Assembly (NCBI RefSeq): GCF_004843725.1
Contig: NZ_CP039451.1
Coordinates: 1,920,501 to 1,984,500 of the forward strand
From: Psychroserpens sp. NJDZ02
GTDB lineage: Bacteria > Bacteroidota > Bacteroidia > Flavobacteriales > Flavobacteriaceae
Reading direction: 5' to 3'
DNA length: 64,000 nucleotides
A program made the position numbers and the translations under genes. The notes under the pieces are model-generated. The model was given only the letters and a program-made list of their open reading frames with translations. It searched no databases and had not been told where the DNA came from. Shown here one piece after another: positions 1 through 9,099 of the stretch; within the stretch, counting starts at the first letter, position 1; every line of letters begins with the position of its first letter.

Positions 1-927
1 AAGAAGCTGGATGAAAGTGATAAAGAACTTTTAGAATTGGCTATTATTGAAATAAGAGCACGTTTTAACTCTAACTCTAAAGAAATATACGTACCTTTTT
101 CTGTGAATATTGGTGAGGAACTTAAGGTTACCGTTCCGCAATTAGGAGATAAAAAGCATATTTTAGATTTGTCTATTAGAAATGCTAAGTATTATAGGAT
201 GGAGCGTTTCAAACAAGTTAAAATAACAGATCCAGACCGTCATGCTAATCGTATTATGGTGCAAATGAAACAGGATTTGCGTTTAGGGGAAGAGCCACGA
301 CATATCGAGTGTTTTGATAACTCAAACATACAAGGGACTAATCCCGTAGCAGCTTGTGTTGTGTTTAAAAACGGTAAACCAAGTAAAAAGGATTATCGCC
401 ATTTTAACATAAAAACGGTTGAAGGTCCAGATGATTTTGCATCTATGGAAGAGGTTGTGTTTAGACGGTATAAACGCTTACTTGAGGAGGAACAACCTTT
501 GCCACAATTAATAATTATTGATGGAGGAAAAGGGCAATTATCTTCAGCATTAAAAAGTTTAGATCTTTTAGGATTAAGAGGTAGAATCGCTATAATAGGG
601 ATTGCAAAACGTTTAGAAGAATTGTTTTATCCAGACGATCCAATTCCATTATATTTAGATAAAAAATCAGAAACATTAAAAATAATTCAACAGTTGCGTA
701 ATGAGGCGCACCGTTTTGGAATAGAGCATCATCGAAATAAAAGAAGTAAGCAGGCGTTAAATACCGAAATGGAAACTATTCCTGGGATAGGAGAAAAAAC
801 GATAGTAGAATTATTGAAGAAATTTAAATCTGCAAAACGAATTTCAAACGCTAAATTAGACGAGTTGGAAGAGGTTGTAGGAGTTTCTAGAGCAGCAAAA
901 ATATATAATTATTACCATAAAGAATGA
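1..927 (+). CDS. uvrC: UvrABC system protein C, C-terminal part (5' end outside window)
   Basis: UvrC is the dual-incision nuclease subunit of nucleotide excision repair, acting with UvrA and UvrB on damaged DNA. The reading frame is open from base 1, so the gene is cut by the window edge and only about the last 308 residues are present. Visible are the RNase H-like endonuclease region (HIECFDNSNIQG, then IIIDGGKGQLSSAL with its DGGKGQ signature) and the C-terminal tandem helix-hairpin-helix (IPGIGEKTIVELL, then VVGVSRAAKIYNYY). The GIY-YIG and UvrB-binding domains must lie upstream. The stop overlaps the next start (ATGA), so it is probably co-transcribed with the patatin gene. Identification is firm. 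Confidence 0.95.
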   Translation, partial: KKLDESDKELLELAIIEIRARFNSNSKEIYVPFSVNIGEELKVTVPQLGDKKHILDLSIRNAKYYRMERFKQVKITDPDRHANRIMVQMKQDLRLGEEPRHIECFDNSNIQGTNPVAACVVFKNGKPSKKDYRHFNIKTVEGPDDFASMEEVVFRRYKRLLEEEQPLPQLIIIDGGKGQLSSALKSLDLLGLRGRIAIIGIAKRLEELFYPDDPIPLYLDKKSETLKIIQQLRNEAHRFGIEHHRNKRSKQALNTEMETIPGIGEKTIVELLKKFKSAKRISNAKLDELEEVVGVSRAAKIYNYYHKE

Positions 928-3164
928 AGCAAATTAGCATCGCTATACTATTAATATTGACTTTTTGTAGTAGTCTTAACGCGCAAGAACAGGAAGTCGA
1001 ATCTAAAGAACCTAAAGTTGGTTTAGTTTTAAGTGGTGGTGGCGCAAAAGGGTTTGCGCATATTGGTGTTTTAAAAGTTATAGATAGTTTAGGTATTAGA
1101 GTGGATTATGTTGCTGGAACTAGTATGGGTGCAATTATCGGATCATTATATGCTTCTGGTTATTCAGGTAAACAATTAGATTCTATTTTTAAAGGGGTTA
1201 ATTTTGATGACCTAATAAGTGATAATATACCAAGGTCTGCAAAGTCAACGTACGAGAGAGAAATATCAGAACGTTACGCTGTAACGCTACCTTTTGATCA
1301 TTTAAAAGTAAAGTTGCCATCCGCACTATCTAGAGGTCAAAATGTGTTCAATTTATTAACCAAGCTAATGCTACATGTTAGTGATGAAGACGATTTTTCA
1401 AAATTACCCATACCATTTTTCTGTATTGGGACTGATGTAGAAACAGGACAACAAGTGGTCTTGGATAAAGGTAATTTACCACAATCTGTTAGGGCTAGTG
1501 GTGCTTTTCCATCATTGTTTCAGCCTGTGGAGATTAACGGGCAATTATTAATTGATGGCGGCGTCGTTAATAATTATCCCATCAATGAGCTTAAAGCTAA
1601 AGGGATGGATGTTATTATTGGGGTTGATGTGCAGGATGGTTTAGCAAATCGTACAGACCTATCTTCTGCGCCACAAATATTGTTTCAGATTAATAATTTC
1701 AGGACGATAACTGACATGAAAAGCAAGTCTAAAGTGACTGATATTTATATAAAGCCAGATATTACAAAGTTTAATGTGGTGTCTTTTGACGATGGAAACC
1801 AGATTATTAAAAATGGAGAGATTGCTGCTTTAGATAAACTTAAAATTTTGCAGCAGTTAAAAGAGAATCAATTAAAAAAACCAATAGTTAGGGGTGTTAT
1901 AAGATCTCCAGATAGTTTGCAGGTTAATTATATCGAAACTAACGGAATCAATAGATACACAAGGTCTTATGTTTTAGGGAAATTAAAAATGAGGCCATAT
2001 ACTATGGTTACGTATGAGGAAATGGCTGAAGGGGCTAATAATGTAGTCGCAACTAATAATTTTGATAGTTTTTTTTACGAGTTAAAAAAAGAAGATGATG
2101 ACGCGTACCGAGTAGTGACTACTGTTAATGAAACAAAAAAAACAACATTTTTGAAGCTAGGATTACATTATGACGATTTATACAAAAGTGCCATTTTAGC
2201 CAACATCACTAAAAATCAATTTTTACTAAAAAATGATGTTGCTTCTCTGGATTTAATAATTGGAGATCACGTCAGGTATAATTTTGACTATTTTATAGAT
2301 AAAGGTATTTATTGGAGTGTCGGTTTAAAATCTAGATATAACGAGTTTGAGCAAAGTGTTGTAGCTGACGCCTTTTTGTCACAATCGGAAGCGTCAGTCA
2401 TAGGTCTTAATAAAATAAATACAGAGCTGAGCGATTTTAGTAATCAGTTTTACTTGCAAACGTTATTCAGAAACGATTTAGCGTTATCCTTAGGTGTGGA
2501 ACACAAAAAACTTAAAGTAACGACAGAAACTATTTTGTCATCAGACAATCCAAACGAAACGGTTTTTGAAAACAGTAATTATGTTAGTCTTTTCGGGAAA
2601 CTACAATTTGATACTTATGATAGTAAATATTACCCGACAGAGGGGGTTTCTTTTTTAGGAGAAGCTAATTACTATGTATACTCGTCAGATTATTCAGCTG
2701 AGTTCTCTCCGTTTTCAATATTTAAGGCAGAGTTAGGTTATGCTTTTAAAGCGACCGATAAACTTTCTTTTAATTTAGTTACAGATGCAGGTTTTAAAAT
2801 AAATCCAAAAGCGAATCAGTTTTTAGATTTTGTTTTAGGGGGTTATGGTAATAACTTTATAAATAATTTTAAACCGTTTTATGGATACGATTTTTTAACA
2901 ATAGCAGCAGATTCTTATATCAAAGGAAGTATAAATTTGGACTATCAATTCTTACCTAAAAACCATATAATGGCTACTGCAAACTATGCAAATGTAGCAG
3001 ATAGATTGTTTGATGGTACAGAGTGGTTGTCTTTACCAGAATATTCGGGTTATGCTTTAGGCTATTCTTTTGAGTCTTTTTTAGGGCCAATAGAGGCTAA
3101 GTATAGTTACTCTCCAGAAACAAAAGATAGTTACTGGTTTTTTAATTTAGGGTATTGGTTTTAA
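924..3164 (+). CDS. Patatin-like phospholipase fused to an Omp85-type outer-membrane domain
   Basis: This predicted outer-membrane serine lipase has 746 residues. An N-terminal signal peptide ends near residue 20. The patatin domain follows: oxyanion loop SGGGAKGFAHIGVL at 37-50, nucleophile motif GTSMG with Ser67, and the second catalytic residue Asp211 in LLIDGGVVNN. A POTRA-like stretch at about 325-400 (YIETNGINRYTRSYVLGKL) leads into a C-terminal beta-barrel region rich in alternating aromatic residues that ends in Trp-Phe, as outer-membrane proteins do. This architecture is known from the PlpD/RssA-related families. The start overlaps the uvrC stop by four bases. Lipid substrate and the side on which the lipase domain sits are unknown. 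Confidence 0.9.
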   Translation: MKQISIAILLILTFCSSLNAQEQEVESKEPKVGLVLSGGGAKGFAHIGVLKVIDSLGIRVDYVAGTSMGAIIGSLYASGYSGKQLDSIFKGVNFDDLISDNIPRSAKSTYEREISERYAVTLPFDHLKVKLPSALSRGQNVFNLLTKLMLHVSDEDDFSKLPIPFFCIGTDVETGQQVVLDKGNLPQSVRASGAFPSLFQPVEINGQLLIDGGVVNNYPINELKAKGMDVIIGVDVQDGLANRTDLSSAPQILFQINNFRTITDMKSKSKVTDIYIKPDITKFNVVSFDDGNQIIKNGEIAALDKLKILQQLKENQLKKPIVRGVIRSPDSLQVNYIETNGINRYTRSYVLGKLKMRPYTMVTYEEMAEGANNVVATNNFDSFFYELKKEDDDAYRVVTTVNETKKTTFLKLGLHYDDLYKSAILANITKNQFLLKNDVASLDLIIGDHVRYNFDYFIDKGIYWSVGLKSRYNEFEQSVVADAFLSQSEASVIGLNKINTELSDFSNQFYLQTLFRNDLALSLGVEHKKLKVTTETILSSDNPNETVFENSNYVSLFGKLQFDTYDSKYYPTEGVSFLGEANYYVYSSDYSAEFSPFSIFKAELGYAFKATDKLSFNLVTDAGFKINPKANQFLDFVLGGYGNNFINNFKPFYGYDFLTIAADSYIKGSINLDYQFLPKNHIMATANYANVADRLFDGTEWLSLPEYSGYALGYSFESFLGPIEAKYSYSPETKDSYWFFNLGYWF

Positions 3165-3503
3165 TAGGGCGTTTTGTATTTAATCCTTTAAGGGCTTAAA
3201 TACAATCAGGTCATCCATTATATCTTTTTTTTGCCATAGGTGGCAGCAAAAAAAAGGATGCCATTACTACCCTTAACGCAAAGCACAGTGGTTTTGTTTG
3301 TTTTCAATATAAAAACACTTTCTAAACCCATAATTATTTACGATATTTGTTACATTATGACGACAATTTGGGGCGGTTTATTATCACATTTAAAATTCTT
3401 GATTAAACGTAATCCAGAGTAGTCTTCCTTCCTTGTTAAGCATTTAGTAGGGCGTCACATATTTCTTAGACGTTATTTTTTTTTCAATTTAAAAACTAAA
3501 AAA
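3165..3503. other. Intergenic region without a supported gene
   Basis: This 339-base gap holds repeat copy 1 in its first third, then AT-rich sequence leading to the homogentisate dioxygenase start. A 60-codon open frame at 3240-3422 begins inside the repeat, has no recognisable domain and no clear ribosome site, and is not called as a gene. Confidence 0.6.
3167..3281 (+). repeat. Dispersed palindromic intergenic repeat, copy 1
   Basis: The copy starts GGGCGTT and ends CCTTAACGCA, so its ends are complementary. It holds an inner variable hairpin (TTGTATTTAA ... TTAAATACAA at about 3173-3201), the conserved block CAGGTCA...CC(A/G)TTATATCTTTTTT, and a second hairpin joining that T-run to GCAAAAAAAAGGATGCCATT. 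Copy 3 at 52233-52355 has the same order of blocks. It fills the space just after the patatin gene. Confidence 0.75.
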
Positions 3504-4664
3504 ATGCCATTTTATCATAAACTAGGAAAAATACCACCAAAAAGACATACCCAGTTCAGAAAAGCAGACGGTAGCTTGTATGCAGAACAGTTATTTGGTA
3601 CCATAGGTTTTGACGGTATGTCAACAAATTCCTATCACGAGCATAGACCAACACAAGTAAAGGAAATTAGAAAACAATACAGTGTTGCTCCTAAAATCGC
3701 TAAAAAAAACCACATACAATCTTACCGTTTAAGAGGGTTTCAGGTTAAGCCAGAAAACGATTATTTAGAGTCTCGTAAAACAGTACTTATAAATAGTGAT
3801 TGTAGTATTATTTTGGCAGCGCCAAAACATTCAACAACTGACTATTTTTATAAAAACACAGACGCGGATGAGCTTATCTTTATCCATAAAGGAACCGGAA
3901 AGCTGCGCACACACTTAGGTAACCTAGATTTTAAGTATGGTGACTATTTATTAGTGCCAAGAGGTGTGATTTATAAAATGGATTTTGATACAGAAGACAA
4001 TCGTTTATTTATTGTCGAGTCTAAAAGACCAATTTATACACCTAAACGTTACCGTAATTATTTTGGACAATTATTAGAGCATTCTCCTTTTTGTGAGCGT
4101 GATTTAAGACAACCACAAGAGTTAGAAACACATAACGAGAAAGGGGACTTTTTAATGAAAGTTAAAAAGCAAGACGATATTTTCGAAATGGTTTATGCAA
4201 CACATCCTTTTGATGTTGTAGGTTATGATGGTTACAATTATCCATATGCCTTCTCAATTCATGATTTTGAACCGATAACAGGACGCATTCATCAACCGCC
4301 ACCAGTACATCAAACTTTTGAAACAGACGCATTTGTAGTTTGTAGTTTTGTGCCAAGACTGTATGATTATCATCCAGATAGTATTCCAGCACCTTACAAT
4401 CATAGTAATATTGATAGTGATGAGGTATTGTATTACGTGGATGGCGATTTTATGTCTAGAAACGATATAGATGCTGGTCACATATCCTTGCATCCCGCAG
4501 GAATACCACATGGTCCGCACCCAGGAGCAACAGAGCGTAGCATCGGGAAAGTAAAAACAGATGAGCTAGCAGTAATGGTAGATACGTTTAAGCCGTTAAT
4601 GGTGACTGAGGAAGCGCTTAAAATAGCAGACGAAGACTACTATAAATCGTGGCTAGAACATTAG
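3504..4664 (+). CDS. hmgA: Homogentisate 1,2-dioxygenase
   Basis: This cytosolic non-haem Fe(II) enzyme opens the ring of homogentisate to maleylacetoacetate, the central step of tyrosine and phenylalanine breakdown. The protein has 386 residues, somewhat shorter than the roughly 440-residue animal and proteobacterial enzymes. The cupin-type fold and the metal-site region are visible: His300 in PAPYNHSNIDSDEV, acidic residues at 306-307, and His336 in GIPHGPHPG. The ATG follows an A-rich leader (ctaaaaaaATG). The next gene on the same strand, 138 bases on, makes its substrate, so the two form a catabolic pair. Assignment is firm from the motif block and the neighbour. Confidence 0.93.
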   Translation: MPFYHKLGKIPPKRHTQFRKADGSLYAEQLFGTIGFDGMSTNSYHEHRPTQVKEIRKQYSVAPKIAKKNHIQSYRLRGFQVKPENDYLESRKTVLINSDCSIILAAPKHSTTDYFYKNTDADELIFIHKGTGKLRTHLGNLDFKYGDYLLVPRGVIYKMDFDTEDNRLFIVESKRPIYTPKRYRNYFGQLLEHSPFCERDLRQPQELETHNEKGDFLMKVKKQDDIFEMVYATHPFDVVGYDGYNYPYAFSIHDFEPITGRIHQPPPVHQTFETDAFVVCSFVPRLYDYHPDSIPAPYNHSNIDSDEVLYYVDGDFMSRNDIDAGHISLHPAGIPHGPHPGATERSIGKVKTDELAVMVDTFKPLMVTEEALKIADEDYYKSWLEH

Positions 4665-4802
4665 TGTTAAATAGATTTAAAAACAATAATTAATTAAGAT
4701 TGAAATAGAAATTCAAGAATTTTAAAAATTGATTTGGAGTTATTTATTAAGCTCTAAAGTCTTTGTTCTTGTTACTTTATTCTTTCTTCTATATACAGTA
4801 TT

Positions 4803-5966
4803 ATGAGTAAAAAAGAAGTAAAATCAGTAGACTACGGTTTAGAAAAAATATTTGAAGGTGCGCAAGATTTCTTGCCACTTTTAGGAACAGATTATGTGGA
4901 GTTTTATGTGGGTAATGCAAAACAAGCAGCTCATTTTTATAAAACAGCATTCGGATTTCAATCTCATGCTTACAAAGGATTAGAAACAGGATCAAAAGAC
5001 TCTGTTAGTTATGTGTTAAAGCAAGACAAAATCCGTTTAGTATTAACAACACCTTTAAACAGTAAGTCGCCAATTAACGATCATATAGTAAAACATGGTG
5101 ACGGAGTTAAAATTGTGGCGTTATGGGTGGAAGATGCTAAAAAAGCTTATGAAGAGACTACAAAGCGTGGTGCTAAGTCATACATGGAGCCAGTCGTAGA
5201 AAAAGACGAATTTGGTGAAGTAGTAAGAGCTGGGATTTATACTTACGGAGAAACAGTACACATGTTTGTCGAGCGTAAAAATTACAACGGACAATTTTTG
5301 CCAGGATTTGTAGAGTGGAAAAGCGACTATAATCCAGAGCCAGTAGGATTAAAATATATTGACCACATGGTTGGTAATGTAGGTTGGGGAGAAATGAATA
5401 CTTGGGTAAAATGGTATGAAGATGTTATGGGATTTGTTAATTTCTTGTCTTTTGACGACAAGCAAATCCATACAGAATACTCGGCTTTAATGTCTAAAGT
5501 AATGAGTAATGGTAATGGACGTATTAAATTCCCGATTAATGAGCCTGCAAAAGCAGCTAAAAGATCTCAAATTGAAGAGTATTTAGATTTTTATGAAGGT
5601 TCAGGTGTGCAGCATATTGCAGTAGCAACAGATGATATTATTAAAACGGTGTCTCAGCTTAAAGCTAGAGGTATCGAATTTTTACCACCACCACCGCAAG
5701 CGTATTATGATGATATTCCAAACCGTTTAGGTGTGCACATGGAAATGATGAAGGAGGATATTAACGAGCTTCAAAAGTTATCAATTATGATTGATGCTGA
5801 TGAAGAAGGCTATTTGCTTCAAATTTTTACAAAACCAGTAGAAGATAGACCAACCTTGTTTTTTGAAATCATACAACGTATGGGAGCGCAAGGTTTTGGA
5901 GCAGGTAACTTTAAAGCATTGTTTGAATCTATCGAAAGAGAACAAGCAAAAAGAGGAACGCTTTAA
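4803..5966 (+). CDS. hppD: 4-hydroxyphenylpyruvate dioxygenase
   Basis: This Fe(II)-dependent enzyme converts 4-hydroxyphenylpyruvate to homogentisate, the substrate of the gene just upstream. The protein has 387 residues, usual for the family, with two vicinal-oxygen-chelate domains. The three iron ligands sit in the expected motifs: His in KYIDHMVGNV, His in GVQHIAVATDDI, and Glu near the C-terminus after DEEGYLLQIFTKP (FFEIIQRMGAQGFG). A strong hairpin terminator follows at 5991-6026, closing the hmgA-hppD transcription unit. The family and the gene pairing agree, so confidence is high. Confidence 0.95.
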   Translation: MSKKEVKSVDYGLEKIFEGAQDFLPLLGTDYVEFYVGNAKQAAHFYKTAFGFQSHAYKGLETGSKDSVSYVLKQDKIRLVLTTPLNSKSPINDHIVKHGDGVKIVALWVEDAKKAYEETTKRGAKSYMEPVVEKDEFGEVVRAGIYTYGETVHMFVERKNYNGQFLPGFVEWKSDYNPEPVGLKYIDHMVGNVGWGEMNTWVKWYEDVMGFVNFLSFDDKQIHTEYSALMSKVMSNGNGRIKFPINEPAKAAKRSQIEEYLDFYEGSGVQHIAVATDDIIKTVSQLKARGIEFLPPPPQAYYDDIPNRLGVHMEMMKEDINELQKLSIMIDADEEGYLLQIFTKPVEDRPTLFFEIIQRMGAQGFGAGNFKALFESIEREQAKRGTL

Positions 5967-5990
5967 TTCAGCTTTATAATTTAATAACAA

Positions 5991-6026
5991 AAAAATGCCA
6001 TCAAAAATACTGATGGCATTTTTTTG
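5991..6026 (+). terminator. Rho-independent terminator after hppD
   Basis: Inverted repeat AAATGCCATCA / TGATGGCATTT with a seven-base loop, followed by a T-run. A-run and T-run on opposite sides mean it could work on both strands, but both flanking genes read rightward. Confidence 0.85.
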
Positions 6027-6110
6027 TTTTATACTTTTGGAATAGTAATTGTATTCTAAGTTATAAATAACCTATAGCTTAATCAATTAAGCCCTATAAT
6101 CACTTTAATT

Positions 6111-6893
6111 ATGAAAAAACAAATTCTTATAATCTTAGCAATATTTACTGCTAGTTTTTCTTTCGCATTAGACCAAGACCCTGCATTTAAAGGAGGCGAA
6201 TGGTTTAAATTTAAAATGAGCTATAGTGGTTGGATGAAAGCAGGTAACGCAACACTTCAAGTCAAGGAGACAACTTTAAACGGTAAGCCTGTGTTTCACG
6301 TGGTTGGAAAAGGTTGGACAACAGGTATGATCAAATGGTTTTTTAAAGTAGAAGATCGTTACGAGAGTTATTTTGACAAAAATACCATTTTACCATATAA
6401 ATTTATTAGAAAAATAGATGAAGGTGGTCATAAAAAAAATATTGAAATAGAGTTTGATCAAGCTAAAAGGAAAGCGCTGATATATAACAAAAAGCATGAC
6501 ACAAAAAAAACATTGGATACCAAGCCTAATGTTCAAGATATGGTGTCTACTTTTTATTATTTGAGGAACAAGTTAGATACCAAAACACTTAAAGAAGGAG
6601 ATGAAGTTAAGCTAGACATGTTTTTTGACGAAGAAAGTTATGGTTTTAAGTTAAAATATTTAGGAAAAGAAAATTTGGATACTGATTTTGGAACGGTTGA
6701 AACTTTAATGTTTAGACCGTATGTAATGGCGGGACGTGTTTTTAAAGAAGAAGAAAGCTTGACGCTTTGGGTGTCTAACGATAAAAATAAAATACCTTTA
6801 CGTGTCAAGGCTGATTTAGCAGTAGGATCTTTAAGAGCAGATTTAGTTGCTTATGCAGGATTAAAACATAGTTTTAAAATTATAGTAGACTAA
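6111..6893 (+). CDS. DUF3108 domain-containing exported protein
   Basis: The 260-residue protein has a clear signal peptide (MKKQILIILAIFTASFSFA) and then matches the pattern of DUF3108 proteins: an N-terminal GGEWFKFKMSYSGWMKAGNA block, a central VQDMVSTFYYLRNKLD block, and beta-rich sequence to the end. It is expected in the periplasm or on the outer membrane. DUF3108 has no settled biochemical role. The gene ends six bases before the tryptophan dioxygenase start, so the two are probably co-transcribed, but no functional link can be read from the sequence. Confidence 0.8.
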   Translation: MKKQILIILAIFTASFSFALDQDPAFKGGEWFKFKMSYSGWMKAGNATLQVKETTLNGKPVFHVVGKGWTTGMIKWFFKVEDRYESYFDKNTILPYKFIRKIDEGGHKKNIEIEFDQAKRKALIYNKKHDTKKTLDTKPNVQDMVSTFYYLRNKLDTKTLKEGDEVKLDMFFDEESYGFKLKYLGKENLDTDFGTVETLMFRPYVMAGRVFKEEESLTLWVSNDKNKIPLRVKADLAVGSLRADLVAYAGLKHSFKIIVD

Positions 6894-6898
6894 ATATA

Positions 6899-7822
6899 AT
6901 GAGTGTAGATCAAAAATTAATCAAGCAGTTAGAAGAAAAATATAACGCATTAGACCAGAATGTTAATACGCATTTAGAAGGTTTATTGCATAGTAAGCCT
7001 ATTGATTATTGGGACTATATTCAGACTGATGCGCTTTTAAACCTGCAAGTGCAACGTACAACGTTACCTGACGAAATGGTCTTTTTAATGTATCATCAAG
7101 TTAACGAACTGCTGTTTAAAATGATTTTATGGGAAATAGAGCAGGTCGCAAAACAAGATAAAATAACAGCTTCTTTTTTTGAAACTAAGATCATGCGGAT
7201 TAGCCGTTATTTTGATGTGTTAACGTCTTCTTTTACTGTAATGAAAGATGGTATGGATGTCCAGCAGTATAATGAATTTAGAAATACACTAACACCTGCA
7301 AGTGGGTTTCAATCGGCGCAATACCGTAAAATCGAATTTGCATCTACCGAGTTGATTAATCTTATCGATAACCGATTTAGAGAAACCATAGATCGCAACA
7401 CATCTTTGGAGCACGCTTTTGAACATTTATACTGGCAAGCGGCAGGAAAGGACTACAAAACAGGTAAAAAAAGCTATACATTAACAGTTTTTGAAGCTAA
7501 ATACAAAGACGAATTTATTAGATTTGTAGAATTCTATAACACACATAATTTGTGGACTATCTTTAAAAGTTTGCCACAAGAGGTTAGAGAAGACAAAGAT
7601 TTAATCAAAGCAATGCGTCATTACGATTACACAGTAAATATTACTTGGGTAATGGCACATTATAACACAGCGAATCACTATTTAAATATTGGTGGTAAAA
7701 CAGCTGAAGCAACAGGAGGAAGTGAATGGGTAAAATACATGCATCCAAAGTATCAAAGACGAATATTTTTTCCAGACCTATGGAGCAAGCAAGAATTGCA
7801 AGATTGGGGAAAAGATGTCTAA
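6899..7822 (+). CDS. kynA: Tryptophan 2,3-dioxygenase
   Basis: This haem-dependent cytosolic dioxygenase turns L-tryptophan into N-formylkynurenine, the first step of the kynurenine pathway. The 307-residue, nearly all-helical sequence carries the family signatures QTDALLNLQ, FLMYHQVNELLFKMILWEIE (substrate and haem pocket), FRNTLTPASGFQSAQYRKIE and MAHYNTANHYLNIGGKTAEATGGSEW. Together with hmgA and hppD this makes an aromatic amino-acid catabolic cluster, although no kynureninase or formamidase gene is in the window. The 3' end overlaps the following lipoprotein gene by 43 bases in another frame, which suggests translational coupling. Confidence 0.92.
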   Translation: MSVDQKLIKQLEEKYNALDQNVNTHLEGLLHSKPIDYWDYIQTDALLNLQVQRTTLPDEMVFLMYHQVNELLFKMILWEIEQVAKQDKITASFFETKIMRISRYFDVLTSSFTVMKDGMDVQQYNEFRNTLTPASGFQSAQYRKIEFASTELINLIDNRFRETIDRNTSLEHAFEHLYWQAAGKDYKTGKKSYTLTVFEAKYKDEFIRFVEFYNTHNLWTIFKSLPQEVREDKDLIKAMRHYDYTVNITWVMAHYNTANHYLNIGGKTAEATGGSEWVKYMHPKYQRRIFFPDLWSKQELQDWGKDV

Positions 7823-9099
7823 TAGTACTAGTTTCAACATTAACGATTGTTAGTTGTAAAGAGGAAAAAAAAGAACCATTAGAAATCGTTTCGGTAATAG
7901 AGCCTGTGGAGCTTTATGAATTTGGTTTTAAGTTGGACGATTATGTTGTAAAACGGGATACTATCAGAAAAGGAGATAGTTTTGGAGAGATTTTGCAACG
8001 CAATCAAATAGATTATTCTAAAATATATCAAATAGCAGAACAAACTAAAGATAGTTTTGATATTAGGCGTTTACAAGTAGGTAAACCTTATACGTTGTTG
8101 TGTTCTAATGATTCTCTGCAACAGCCAAAATGTTTTATATATCAACCGTCTAAAACAGACTACGTTGTTATAAATTTTCAAGATTCTATTCATGCTTATT
8201 CTGATTCAAAACCAATAAAGTTTGTAGAAAAAGAAGTGTCTGGTGTTATCGAGTCTAATATATCAGAAGCATTTGCAAAACAAGGTAAAAGTGTATTGTT
8301 AGCTTATAAAATGTCAGATATTTACGCTTGGACTATAGATTTTTCTCGACTTCAAAAAAAGGATAACTTTAAGGTGGTTTACACCGAAAAATATATTGAT
8401 GATAGTATCTATGCGGGGATTGATAATATAAAAGCAGCCTATTTTCAGCATAGTGGAGAAGATTTTTATGCTTTCGAATTTGAGACAGATACTGTAAATG
8501 GGTTAAAAGATTATTTTACGGAAGATGCCAAAAATCTGCGTCGTGCCTTTTTAAAAGCGCCAGTAGAATATAAACGTATTTCATCTAGATATAATTTAAA
8601 TCGTCGGATTGCTTTATATGGTAATCGTGTGCGTCCTCACAAAGGGACGGATTTTGCAGCCGGTATAGGAACACCAATTAGAGCCACTGCAAACGGAACA
8701 GTTATTCAGTCTCGTTACAGTAAGTCTGCGGGTAATTTTGTAGCGGTAAAGCATAACAGTATTTACACTACTAAATATTTTCATATGCAAAAAAGAAACG
8801 CCAAAGTTGGAGACTTTGTAAGACAAGGCGATATAATTGGTTATGTGGGGATGACAGGTAATACTTCTGGTCCTCATGTGTGTTATCGTTTTTGGAAAAA
8901 TGGAAAAGAAGTGGATCCTTTTAAGCAAAAATTGCCAGAAGCAGAGCCTATTTCTGATAGTTTAAAAACAAAGTATTTGGAGTTTATAAAACCGTTGAAA
9001 ACACAATTAGACGCTATTGATTTTATATTACCGATAGAAGAGGAGCAGATTTTAGATGTTCAAACCATCACAGAAAACTCAATTACATATACTAAATAA
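7780..9099 (+). CDS. M23-family metallopeptidase lipoprotein
   Basis: This is a predicted membrane-anchored peptidoglycan hydrolase or its regulator. I chose the ATG at 7780 over an upstream one at 7726 because it places a short lipoprotein signal peptide at the N-terminus ([15 protein letters not shown], lipobox Cys26). The protein is then 439 residues. A LysM/OapA-like region ([15 protein letters not shown]) precedes the C-terminal M23 domain. There the first zinc motif HKGTD is intact (His287, Asp291), but the usual H-x-H motif reads His366-Val-Cys368. The gene overlaps kynA by 43 bases and its TAA shares one base with the pgi ATG, so the three are likely one operon. Enzymatic activity is uncertain because of the Cys. 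Confidence 0.85.
   Translation: MEQARIARLGKRCLIVLVSTLTIVSCKEEKKEPLEIVSVIEPVELYEFGFKLDDYVVKRDTIRKGDSFGEILQRNQIDYSKIYQIAEQTKDSFDIRRLQVGKPYTLLCSNDSLQQPKCFIYQPSKTDYVVINFQDSIHAYSDSKPIKFVEKEVSGVIESNISEAFAKQGKSVLLAYKMSDIYAWTIDFSRLQKKDNFKVVYTEKYIDDSIYAGIDNIKAAYFQHSGEDFYAFEFETDTVNGLKDYFTEDAKNLRRAFLKAPVEYKRISSRYNLNRRIALYGNRVRPHKGTDFAAGIGTPIRATANGTVIQSRYSKSAGNFVAVKHNSIYTTKYFHMQKRNAKVGDFVRQGDIIGYVGMTGNTSGPHVCYRFWKNGKEVDPFKQKLPEAEPISDSLKTKYLEFIKPLKTQLDAIDFILPIEEEQILDVQTITENSITYTK

Noticed and set aside
3240..3422. 60-codon open frame after the patatin gene
   Set aside because: It begins inside repeat copy 1 and has no domain, signal or clear ribosome site.
4254..4520. Minus-strand open frames inside hmgA
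   Set aside because: They are shadows of a well-supported gene and have no start context or domain.
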